Origin: Axinella damicornis
Taxonomy: Eukaryota; Porifera; Demospongiae; Axinellida; Axinellidae
Assembly (NCBI GenBank): GCA_963931865.1
Contig: OZ007511.1
Span: 4,854,626 to 4,918,625, forward strand
Direction of reading: 5' to 3'
DNA length: 64,000 nucleotides
How positions within the stretch are numbered: the first letter of the stretch is position 1; every line of letters starts with the position of its first letter. The position numbers were made by a program, and so were the translations under genes. Positions 55,386 through 64,000 of the stretch are shown in pieces. The notes beneath the pieces were generated by a model that did no database searches, was not told where the DNA came from, and was given only the letters and a program-made list of their open reading frames with translations.

Positions 55386-57100
55386 GGTGAGACCACTGCA
55401 CTGATGATTGCATCCTCCAATGGCCACTCCAGTGTGGTGGGGAAGCTCCTCCAGGCAGGGTCCACTGTCAACACTACTAACACGGTATAATAAGCAAATA
55501 TTAAAAGTGACTCATGCTTCTCATATCTCCCATACTTCCCCTCCCATTTACCTATGCTCTCTTCACTGGAGTAATATTGCACTGATAACACACTGGGTAC
55601 ACTATGCAGTGCAAACTGTGTTACCAATACAAACTGTACGTTTTTGACTCACTCAAACCTATCACCACTAATGGCGTAATTATATTACATAGTCCACCAT
55701 GAGCCTCTTGCATGTGAAGGTGCATGTTTGTATTTGCAGTGAAAATCTTCCTGTCAAGGGGCACTAACTTTTGCTTAGTCACAGCACAAGTATTTTCTGT
55801 ATGTGACTTGTCCCCCATGTGTACTAAAATGACATCCCTCCTCTGGGTGGGGCCACTGCACTGATGATGGCATCCTCCAATGGCCACTCCCGTGTGGTGA
55901 AGAAGCTCCTCCAGGCAAGGGCCACCGTCAACACCACTAACATGGTATAATGTTATAAGCAAATGTTAAAAGTGACTGATGCTTCATACGTAGGTCCCAT
56001 AATTCCCATCCCTCCTCCATACTCATCAGTGGAGTAACTGTACTGACATTACATTTTCTATCCACTTGCCTTTTGCATGTGAGGGTGTGGACTGCTCATG
56101 TTTGCAGTGCTATTAATGCAGGACATCTATACCACACACATATCACAGGATGGGTGTACTGCCCTCTACCTTGCAGTAGCGTAACCTACCAATTATCGTC
56201 ACCTGAATTTGCATGATTTGCAGCATCGTCTAGGAACGGTTCCAGGACACCAAACTTGCACCGACGTATAGACCGTCACGCCCTCTATAAGCCCTACCAC
56301 CGTTAAAGATGTTACGTATTTCCGGCTTTTAGTGGTGCACTAGCGAATGCAACCTCACGCAAAACAATTATCGGCACCCTGTACGTATTATCGTCACTGC
56401 CTAGTACTCCCATAGATAATCCTGGGTCAATTATCGGCACATGCTGATGGCATCGACTCACCTCCATCCCCTGAAGGCCACAAAAATCCACCACAAATCC
56501 CCCAGGTCCATGACCGTTCTATCTATCACCCAGTGAAAAAAAAAACACCAAAGCATGCAACCCCTTCAATATATGAATTTTTGAATAAAATTCGTTCATC
56601 ACACTACACAGTAAAAGCAAAACAATTCTCTTTCTTCCACATCCAGTACGTGGCACATTCGTGGAGCCATCTCTTGCACACGCACTCCACCCATTCTGAT
56701 CCAGCACAGTCATGCTAGTCGTCCTCAAAAGTCTGAGCAGTGGCAGGAGAGGACCCAAGGTCGCGGTCTCCCCCTACGCTTGTTTTGATTTGACATGAAC
56801 AGCCCTACAACATAAAATGGCTAAAAGGACAGTAAATGACATCCAGTTATAACCTTTTAAACAAAGACAAACCTTCTGCAAAGCTTCAGCCTTGTAAACA
56901 GCTTGCGCGACGATGACGTAATGCGAATGGAATCCGTATTTTCGCCGCTTACTCTCCGTTTACTAAGCGCCGATAATTGGTATGTCAGGTGCCGATAATA
57001 AGGTCATGCCGATAATTGGTGGTTTACGCTACAGGAGGGACATGAGGATGTTGTGGAGCTCTTGCTTGAGGCAAAGGCTGACCCAGAACTGAGAACGAAG
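55386..57100 (+). pseudogene. Duplicated ankyrin exon block with a transposon-broken exon
   Basis: This is a near copy of 53259-54102. Exon 55386-55484 (GETTALMIASSNGH) is intact. Exon 55846-55944 (GGATALMMASSNGH) shares the acceptor loss of its sister at 53701. The third exon, DGCTALYLA ... QEGHEDVVELLLEAKADPEL, is split between 56148-56175 and 57033-57100 by an 857-bp element. The surrounding intron sequence is duplicated too, with a period of 2127 bp measured from 53259 to 55386. The first exon may still be used. Confidence 0.75.
56176..57032. mobile_element. 857-bp TIR element inside an ankyrin exon
   Basis: Termini GTAGCGTAACCTACCAATTA and, inverted, GTAGCGTAAACCACCAATTA. The interior repeats GCCGATAAT near the right end. 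Compared with the intact sister exon at 54004 it replaces four bases (GCAC). No transposase is recognised. Confidence 0.85.
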
Positions 57101-57142
57101 GTCATTAATTTATGAGCAATGGGTTCACTATGCAGTGTTCCT

Positions 57143-57699
57143 AATTACACTCCTGGTAGGGCAAAAATTGTGCCGTGTGAATAAATATTATACTCCTGGT
57201 AGGGGATAAATTGTGCCGCGTAACTAAATAATTAATCAAACCTCATAGCTCGCAGGAAAGGCCTATAAAGATTCTGACTACACATCGTGATCGCTATCAT
57301 GCAGTGAGACAAATGCATAATAATTGTGCTGAAACTCACCTTGGTGGTGGAAATACAAGCGCTTTTGTCGTACCGTCGGGCGTCGGCGGCCATTGCTCGA
57401 TCGCTCTCTTCGACGTTTGTTGCAGTACAGTCTTACGAAGGCCCCACAAACATCCTGACCACACAGCTGTAATCGTTGTCGTTCACTGATGCTTACATGC
57501 CAAAACTCACCCTGCTGGCAAAGTTGTAAATGCTGTAATAACTTCGTGTCTTCCCTTTGGTCGCCATTGCTAGCGATCGACAGAGCGTGGTTGCCACGTG
57601 GCATGTGCGTTAATTGGAACTAACTACGATACTTAGCTTGCGTTACAGCGAGTCGCAACCGGGGTTGCAACGGCTACCAGGAGTGCGATTGCCCCTCGA
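57143..57699 (-). mobile_element. Dimeric TIR element, copy 3
   Basis: In inverse orientation, from ACACTCCTGGTAGGG to CTACCAGGAGTGCGATTGCC. The minus strand keeps MATKGKTRSYYSIYNFASR followed by GTGAGTTTT, and an ATGGCCGCCGAC start in the second half. The terminal segment near 57143 is doubled. Confidence 0.75.
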
Positions 57700-57720
57700 A
57701 TAATTAATTAAATAATAAAC

Positions 57721-58100
57721 GTTTGACTACTTCGGAATGGCCTACAAAGATTCTGACTACACCGTCGTGATCGCCATGATGCAGTGACACAACCACACAA
57801 TAATTGTGCTGAAACTCAGCCTTACGAAGGCCCCACGAAGATTCTGACCACACAGCCGTGATCGCTATCGTTCACTGACGCTTACATGCCAAAACTCACC
57901 GTGCTGGCAAAGTTGTTAGCAGTGTAATATGTTCTTGTCTTACTCAGTCTGGACGCCATTGCTGACTCGATCGATCGATCGACCGAGCATGGTCCTCACG
58001 TGACATGTGCGTTAACTGGAATGAGTTGCAATACCTAGCTTGCGCGTCCAGCGAGTCGCAACCGGTTGCAACGCGGCTACCAGGAGTTCGGTTGCCCCTA
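57721..58100 (-). mobile_element. Dimeric TIR element, copy 4 (partial)
   Basis: It holds the half with the MATKGK-like start (minus strand, reading MASRLSKTRTYYTANNFAST before GTGAGTTTT) and the CTACCAGGAG terminus. The other terminus is missing. It lies directly next to copy 3. Confidence 0.7.
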
Positions 58101-58502
58101 GTACAAAATGTATTATTTAAGCAGACTGACTCAATCCACTAATGCCACACCTTGTCGACCATGAGTGGCTAGTTGTTATGGGCATAACTGTATTGAAAAG
58201 TGGCTTGTGATGTGGTTGAAATACTGTGTACTCTATTTAATTCCGCTGACATTAAACCACTGCCTCTGGCATGTGAAGGTGCATGTTTGTGTTTGCAGTG
58301 TCTCAGTGCACAACATTCACACATTAGAACTTCCCACTACGGTACACGTCTTTAAAATTGATGCCGTGATTCAGACCCTTTCCGTTACTTGTCCAGGTTT
58401 CCATTACAAATGCGAGTGCGGAAGTCCTAAACGTTAACGCGCATGCACTCTCTCTGTATGTGCATGATTTGTCTCCTAATCCCTCCTTCAACCTCCTCAC
58501 AG

Positions 58503-58589
58503 GATGGGACCACTGCACTGAGGATCGCATCCTCCAAAGGCCACTCCAGTGTGGTGAGGAAGCTCCTCCAGGCAGGAGCTACTGACAAG
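58503..58589 (+). CDS. Ankyrin exon, shortened to 29 residues
   Basis: Acceptor CCTCACAG and donor GTATGATA flank 87 nt encoding DGTTALRIASSKGHSSVVRK and LLQAGATDK. It lacks four codons of the usual 99-nt unit but stays in phase 0. It belongs to the death-domain ankyrin array. Confidence 0.65.
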
Positions 58590-58598
58590 GTATGATAG

Positions 58599-59626
58599 GT
58601 TACACCAGGAGCCCATAACGGGAAGGAGCGTCCAACTAGCATACAATGTACCAATCAGTCGCAAGGTTGCCGCACTTGACACTCCTTATACGGATTTCAA
58701 TTGCTCCCGTTTGCGGACGTGTACAGCTGCACAAGATGTAACGTAAGTAGGTGGGCAGGTGTTGTGTATGCTACCGTGGATGGTTAGTTTTTCACACGTC
58801 TGCGAGCCCTCACAGGCTTCTTAACAAAGTAGGTGCGAGTTGTAGCCCAGCCCTATAAGGCATTTTGTGCGACTGCTATCTTGCGAGTGATGGAACCCCA
58901 ACGGGATGCAGGAAAACCCGGAACGGTCAGGAACGGAACGGAACGGAACGGAACCGGAAGTAGTAATTAATGTTTCCTCGTGTACAACTAATTTTGCTCA
59001 GTACTTTAGAAATAGCCATTGCCTCCTGCAGGGAAGTCAGAGAACAGTTTAGTCTCGCGAGTTGGCTGGGTTGCACAGTATTTTGAAGCCACGAAGCTTT
59101 AGCGAGGTAGCCGCGCGGGCGCGCGGGTCCAAGTCTGCTGGCAGCATGCAACGACCTCGATTTCAAGGATGACCTGAACGAGGCATTTGTTGCGGTACGT
59201 GCTAGGGAAGTCAGAGAGCTGGGCCAAGCGAGTGCCGAAGTAATCTATACTACAAAGAGCATCGAGCACTAATTATTCTACTGTCCTTGAGGCTCGCCCC
59301 CTGCTCTGCTTACATAAACGCAACGCTAAGTACAGATCCAGTAGCACAATAGAGACAGTTCAGGCCATACCATGTCCCAAGAAAGTCCTCCAGCAGCTGC
59401 CTGTAAGTGCTACATGTTATGTTCACACAAAACCTCCGAGTCGTTTATAATTCAGCTAAAGTTGCTCTACAATAATGTTGATTATCGCCATATAATTACT
59501 TCCGGTTCCGTTCCGTTCCGTTCCGTTCCTGACCGTTCCGGGTTTTCCTGCATCCCAACCCCAACAAGTACGGTAGTTTGACGCTCCTTCGCGCCGCTTC
59601 GCGGCGCTCATAAGCTCCTGGTTACA
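58599..59626. mobile_element. Nested TIR elements of about 1.0 kb and 0.67 kb
   Basis: Outer ends are ACACCAGGAGC near 58602 and GCTCCTGGT near 59614. Inside, at about 58894-59565, arms of about 65 bp (GATGCAGGAAAACCCGGAAC, then GGAACGGAACGGAACGG) are inverted. The GGAAC/GTTCC tandem part is what makes the arms look simple. No coding region is supported. Confidence 0.65.
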
Positions 59627-60117
59627 CTCCTGGTATAAAAGCGTAATGTAATTAAATAACCTCAGCTCACAGGAAAGGCCTACAAAGATTCTGACTACAT
59701 GCACTTTCGTGATCGCTATCATGCAGTGACCCAACCGTACAATTTTGGTGCCGAAACTCACCTTGGTTGGTGGAGGTACAAGTGTTTTTGTCGTGCCGTC
59801 GGCCGCCATTGGTCGAGGGCCCTCTGCAGTACTGCTCTAAGGTGACTAAGGAATGGCACACAAAGATTCTGACCACACGGCCATGATCGCTGTCGTTCAT
59901 GGCGCTTACATGCCAAAACTCACAGAGCTGGCAAAGTTGTGAGCGCTGTAATAATTTCTTGTCTTCCCTTTGGCTGCCATTGCTACTAGTGATCGACTGA
60001 GCGTGGTTGCCACGTGGCATGTGCATTAATTGGAATGAACTGCAACACTTAGATTGCGCTACGGCGAGTCGCAACCGGGGTTGCAACGGCTATACCAGGA
60101 GTGCGGTTGCCCCTCGG
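59623..60117 (-). mobile_element. Dimeric TIR element, copy 5
   Basis: From ACACTCCTGGTAT to ATACCAGGAGTGCGGTTGCC. The minus strand keeps both starts: MAAKGKTRNYYSAHNFASS before GTGAGTTTT and MAADGTTKTLVPPPTK before GTGAGTTTC. Confidence 0.8.
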
Positions 60118-60253
60118 AAGTGACTCATGCTTAGTAGGTGCCATAGCCCACCTCTCCATTCCTTCCCTTCTCTTCCCTCTTGCCCCTCCCCCTGCTGTCA
60201 TGAGATAGAGTTTCTAAAAGTAAAGTGCACAACTGATGTGACTAAATTCCTCT

Positions 60254-60345
60254 GGACACTGCACCAATCAGTTCATCCTTCAAAACCCACTTCAGTATTA
60301 GTAAGCCTATCCAGGCAGGGGCTACTGTCAATACCATTACAGCAA
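60254..60345 (+). pseudogene. Degenerate ankyrin exon relic
   Basis: The sequence (ACTGCACCAATCAGTTCATC ... AGGCAGGGGCTACTGTCAAT) aligns with the TALMIASS..LLQAGATVN exons, but the frame has stops and the acceptor is gone. It ends at AAG followed by GTAAAC. Confidence 0.6.
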
Positions 60346-60681
60346 GGTAAACAAACTTTTTGAAGTGTTGCATTCTTAGTAGGCCCCTGTCCTCCTCCAA
60401 GCTCCTCTCCCCCCATTCTACAAAGTCCCCCCAGGCCAACCCTCCTCTCCACCCATTCGTGCCACACACCTTTTGGTTGATTGGCATGCACAATTAGTAA
60501 GTGAAATGAGAACATGCAGTAACCAGTTTGGAATATACCTGCTGACACCATAAATAAGTTGAAAAAATGGTTCTCTGACTGAATTCTCAATGAAATGCAA
60601 GCTACTTGAAGCTTTTACAGGACTTCGCCTTGTGTTGTGTGAGTCCTTACTATGTAGCTAGTTAATTTGGACTAAATGCAG

Positions 60682-61242
60682 GAATCTCAGGAGACAGCCT
60701 TCATGGTGGCAGCTACGGAGGGGATTGTGAGGATGCTGATCCTAGCCTCGTTCCCAGGCCTTCTACACCTCCAGTTTTTGATCGCTTGCAGTATGCAAAA
60801 ACAGAGGGAGAAGGCCTGGGGAACCTTTGCACGTGATTCGCGGCACGACTGTTGTATGAAGTGTACCCATGGCTAAAAGCCATGACTCCAAAGGGCTGCC
60901 GAGTGACAAACGTGAAAATGCCCAGCTCTTCTTGTGGAACGAAAAGATGGCACTATTTGGAGTTTCACCCCTTGTATCACAGCTATCCCTCAGCAGTTTT
61001 GCTTCGAACTTGGATATGTTTTACAGGTAGGACCTACCTCTTTTCTGAAACTTGTTTCAGTTTTCTAGCTTCTCTGTAGCTGCGGATGGGATTGTAAATA
61101 AGCTGTTGCATCTAGAATCCGTGTTGTAAGCCGTGCCATGGATCACGTGCAAAGATTCCCCAGGCCTCCCCCCTCTGTTTTTGCATACTGCAAGATGCTG
61201 CAAGCGATCAAAAACTGGAGCGAAAGTGAACCCCACTAATAA
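60682..61242 (+). pseudogene. Ankyrin exon broken by a hairpin element
   Basis: After the acceptor AAATGCAG, 60682-60737 encodes ESQETAFMVAATEGIVRML, a copy of exon 46668. The exon tail (GTGAACCCCACTAATAAG before GTATAC) resumes near 61222. Between them lies a MULE-like element that starts TAGCCTCGTTCCCAGGCC at about 60744 and has arms of about 100 bp (60745-60850, 61135-61218), with the right terminus truncated. Inside, 60869-61026 is open from ATG (MAKSHDSKGLPSDKRENAQL) to a CAG/GTAGG donor. Confidence 0.7.
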
Positions 61243-61267
61243 GGTATACTGTAGAGTACGTTATAGT

Positions 61268-61397
61268 TAAACCACCCCCTAGACGCGTTTACCAGTAATA
61301 CACGAGACAGTTCCGGTAAACCGAGGGCGAAGCCCGAGGGGTTTACCCGGAACTGTCGAGTGTATTACACGGTAAACACATCTAGGGGGTGGTTTAG
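61268..61397. repeat. 130-bp hairpin
   Basis: Arms of about 55 bp start TAAACCACCCCCTAGA and are inverted at the right end, with a short GC-rich loop. A second hairpin element follows at 61401-61591 (arms CTTGTACCATGGCAACCAT and inverse). Confidence 0.75.
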
Positions 61398-61591
61398 CTG
61401 GCTTGTACCATGGCAACCATACAAATCAAAGGCACAGGCTAAGTGCTTTTGACAGGTGTGTTCTAACTGCCCTAATTGCCATGTTCTAACTGCCTCTAAT
61501 TGGAAGTTAGAACACACCTGGGAGTTAGAACATGTCTGCACTATATAAACCGTGCGGTGCCTTTGATTTGTATGGCTGCCATGGTACAAGT

Positions 61592-62650
61592 ATTAAACAC
61601 CCATGGTTTTGGGACATTAGACCACTGCTGAACAGGGGGGTGGGCGCTAGATACGTACTCAGACTAATTTGGCATGTAGTATCCGCCCACCCATTCAGCA
61701 CTGTATAAACTGCCGGTAAGCTGTGAATATCAATGACCGGCTATGAATATAATTATATATATATAAGTCAATTTTTCACGTAAGGAAATTTATCGCACGT
61801 CTTTGCGAAGTCCTTGAGAAGAAACGCTCGACAGAGAAAGTACGCCGTAGTTCATACTTCACTGTAAACGGGCCTTTCTGAATGCACAACCTTACCCAAA
61901 GTTTAAGCTAAGTTAGAAATGCTGCTCAAGACTTTTGTGATGGGTGGGCCCTTACTACACTGCTTTTGAACCCTGTGCAGTAACTTTCACGTGAAGGGGG
62001 TGGGCACTTGATACGTGGTGAGCGCTTGATACATACTCTACGGTATATGGTGGCCGAGAAGGTCACTTTCTGATTCGCGTTTTCCCATAGCGTATTCGCA
62101 TTCGGCATTGCGTATTCCCATTTACCATAGCGTATTCGCGTTCGGCATTGCGCATTCCCATTTACCATAGCAGATTCGGTGGTCGAGAAGGTCACTTTCT
62201 GATTCGCGTTTTCCCATAGCGGATTCACGTTTTCCCATAGCGGATTCCCACGGCATTGCGTATCGTTGCGTATTCCTCAATTATTATTGTTGATCAACCA
62301 CACAATGCTTGGGAGCCACGCCCACTGCGTACCTCGAACCCAAACCGAGAGCATGGTAATCTTGATGGACCACCAACTGTCTTCTTCTGAACTGGATGGT
62401 TAGTTCACATTATGGACGTATGACATAGGCCTATAGGCGGGGCAAGGGAATATCATGTAGTGAGACTGCCTCAGCATGAGAAAGTAGCTTGCTGCTAGCT
62501 AATTAGTTACTAGGTTGTGTGACTATACAATTTTGAAACTGTTTAATACAGAACTTCTTTTGAAGTATTTCTACTCGTGGCACCCGTATAGGCTAACAGG
62601 AGGCAGTACACAACCTAAAATGGAGGTGAGATGAAACAACGAAAGTGGTT
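61592..62650. other. No gene seen; tandem repeat near 62044-62245
   Basis: Apart from an imperfect tandem of CATAGCGTATTCGC(A/G)TTCGGC units with a repeated TGGTCGAGAAGGTCACTTTC block, I see no exon or element ends here. Confidence 0.5.
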
Positions 62651-62653
62651 TAC

Positions 62654-62878
62654 ACATAGCTGTTCAAAATACACTCACACATGAGTTTTAACTTCTTGTG
62701 TACCAGGGCATGAATAGTCAAGTTGAGTTACCTGTGATGTTTTTGTTGTTGTTTCATCAACAGCTTAACGAACAGTTCAAACGTTTAGGTTTGGCAAAGC
62801 GTGGTGGTAACTCAAACTATATATACTGGTATACAAGGAGTTAAAACTCATGTGTGAGTGTATTTTGAACAGCTATGT
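62654..62878. repeat. 53-bp inverted repeat overlapping the end of the LINE ORF
   Basis: Arms 62654-62706 and 62826-62878 match at 51 of 53 positions. The right arm contains the stop codon and last 12 codons of the retrotransposon ORF. It could be a 225-bp MITE fused to the ORF end, or an inverted duplication of the LINE 3' end. Confidence 0.85.
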
Positions 62879-64000
62879 TCACTGGGAGGCGGCGCACCCA
62901 CAATGTAGCGTTTCCTTTCCACAAGCCAATGGCTAGTCTCTGGAACAAGTGACGGGTGGAGATGGCGGGGTCTGTCCCAGACCGTTGTCCCAAAAGGCGG
63001 CCAATGTTAGAGATGGTGCGAGCGGCCTCATTGCTCCAGCCCCCCAGAGTCTCCACCACTAGGGGAATGAAGGTTACCCCCACATCATGGCAGGGATCAG
63101 CGTGGGCGGCATTTTTCCTTGTTGCACCGACTGACAGGGCGTGGCCTTGCGTGGAAGCAGCCCCTTGCATGGTGAGCTGCTGCAGAGGAGAGATGACCGT
63201 TACATCCAGAGCAGCTGGTTGGCCCCTTGTCCAGTTTGGGAGATACACATCGGCCGGACGGCTACTGGAACCGGGGATCAAACTGGGCACTTCTTTCCGG
63301 GGCGCAAGAGCAGCCGACTGAGCAGCTGAGAAAACTGCATCCCTGATTGAGTCATGCCTATGAATTCTGTCTCCGTTCCCACCACAACCCACTTGATGGT
63401 CACCCATGGCGTCGGCTGGAGCTCGGCAAATTGTACAGCATGACCCCTCCCTGGCCAGTTGGAGGCCCAGCCAATATTGCAGACACAGGCGGAACTCCCA
63501 GTCATGGAGGTGGAGGCCGAGAGCCTTTGATGGTACTACGTTCAACCAATCTCCAGCATGCGGGATGGCTGTGGAGAGGGCCAGTGCCTTCGAGCGGGTA
63601 TTGGGGGCCCCAGAGACAAGGAGATTGAAAGATGTTTCGTCAATACAGCGGGAGAGAAGATGCTGTCTGAGGGGGACATCCACATTTTCGATGGTGAGCC
63701 AATCTTCCCTCCGCACAGCAGCCGCAAGGTCTGAGAGGGCGGGAGTTAGATGGTGGGAAGCTTCTGGAGCGTGACCCAGGATCCTGGCAACGAGTGGTCT
63801 GGATTGAGTGAGGGAGCTGATGAAGGCGGCAGGGGCATGGAGAGAAGCCCGTCGGATGTTCAGACCCCCTAGAGAGCTAGGGAGAGAGGCTTTCAGCCAA
63901 GCCCACTGTGACAGAGGGCACCCTGCCAGATCAGACAAGGCCTCAAACATGGTGTCATCAAACGCGTCTGTGGCGGCCTTGATGTGGTTAGGTGGGCATG
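62841..64000 (-). CDS. Non-LTR retrotransposon protein, C-terminal part with CCHC knuckle and RLE domain (continues past the right edge)
   Basis: The frame is open from the right edge to a stop at 62841. Counting from the Met at 63950, there is a knuckle C172-x2-C175-x9-H185-x3-C189, then HRHDSIRD, then R231-P-A-D234 and D249-V-T-V, the pattern of a restriction-like endonuclease (PD-(D/E)xK). The upstream LGGLNIRRAS segment is typical of the region following the reverse transcriptase in such elements, and the polymerase itself must lie beyond 64000. RLE-type elements nick their target with this domain and prime reverse transcription there. The ORF has no lesions in this window, so the copy may be young. 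The exact clade (R2, NeSL or other) cannot be decided from this part. Confidence 0.8.
   Translation of the reverse strand, partial: CPPNHIKAATDAFDDTMFEALSDLAGCPLSQWAWLKASLPSSLGGLNIRRASLHAPAAFISSLTQSRPLVARILGHAPEASHHLTPALSDLAAAVRREDWLTIENVDVPLRQHLLSRCIDETSFNLLVSGAPNTRSKALALSTAIPHAGDWLNVVPSKALGLHLHDWEFRLCLQYWLGLQLAREGSCCTICRAPADAMGDHQVGCGGNGDRIHRHDSIRDAVFSAAQSAALAPRKEVPSLIPGSSSRPADVYLPNWTRGQPAALDVTVISPLQQLTMQGAASTQGHALSVGATRKNAAHADPCHDVGVTFIPLVVETLGGWSNEAARTISNIGRLLGQRSGTDPAISTRHLFQRLAIGLWKGNATLWVRRLPVNIAVQNTLTHEF

Noticed and set aside
58894..59565. GGAAC/GTTCC repeats as independent microsatellites
   Set aside because: They are the two inverted arms of one element and match beyond the simple repeat.
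60852..61079. The 75-codon frame starting near 60852 as a host exon
   Set aside because: It lies wholly inside the hairpin element that interrupts an ankyrin exon. The ATG at 60869 in another frame, ending at a donor, is the better candidate.

Overview
The window is eukaryotic nuclear DNA from an animal: spliced genes with GT-AG introns, canonical metazoan protein families, and introns full of small DNA transposons. The gene families and the kinds of transposase relics (ZNF862-like hAT, KIAA1958/Crypton-like) fit an early-branching invertebrate, and a demosponge is my best guess. Nothing in the sequence proves the species.

Left to right: (1) 461-8529, minus strand, the first six coding exons of an ARMH1-like armadillo-helical protein; its C-terminal half lies beyond the left edge. 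(2) 9085-13610, plus strand, head to head with ARMH1, a complete jitterbug-type filamin with three CH domains and six filamin repeats. (3) 15019-24153, minus strand, a complete six-exon RAB11 GTPase spread over 9 kb. (4) 24.2-32.7 kb, mostly transposons, with weak unidentified exon candidates near 28.2 and 29.9 kb. (5) 32765-34190, plus strand, the last two exons of a LAGE3/PCC1-like KEOPS subunit with a one-base frameshift. (6) 36.7-37.3 kb, a Crypton/KIAA1958-like relic. (7) 37907 to about 61.2 kb, plus strand, a death domain - unnamed helical domain - ankyrin gene whose ankyrin repeats are mostly one 99-nt phase-0 exon each, tandemly duplicated and decaying at the 3' end. Its introns hold a broken hAT transposase (41.9-45.1 kb), a large palindrome and many TIR elements. 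(8) 62841-64000, minus strand, the C-terminal part of a non-LTR retrotransposon with a CCHC knuckle and a restriction-like endonuclease.

The main theme is mobile DNA. A MULE-like hairpin family (ends TAGCCTCGTTCCCAG or TAGTCTCGTTCCCAG) leaves 9-bp target duplications and ranges from 35 to 632 bp. Three TTAA-flanked elements are present, one nested in the hAT pseudogene. A TA-flanked family has one copy whose empty site survives in a neighbouring duplicate. Several elements carry first-exon-like ORFs ending at splice donors. Seven G or C homopolymers of 16-40 nt also stand out. The host genes are unrelated housekeeping and signalling genes with no sign of an operon; the only arrangement suggesting co-regulation is the head-to-head ARMH1/filamin pair.
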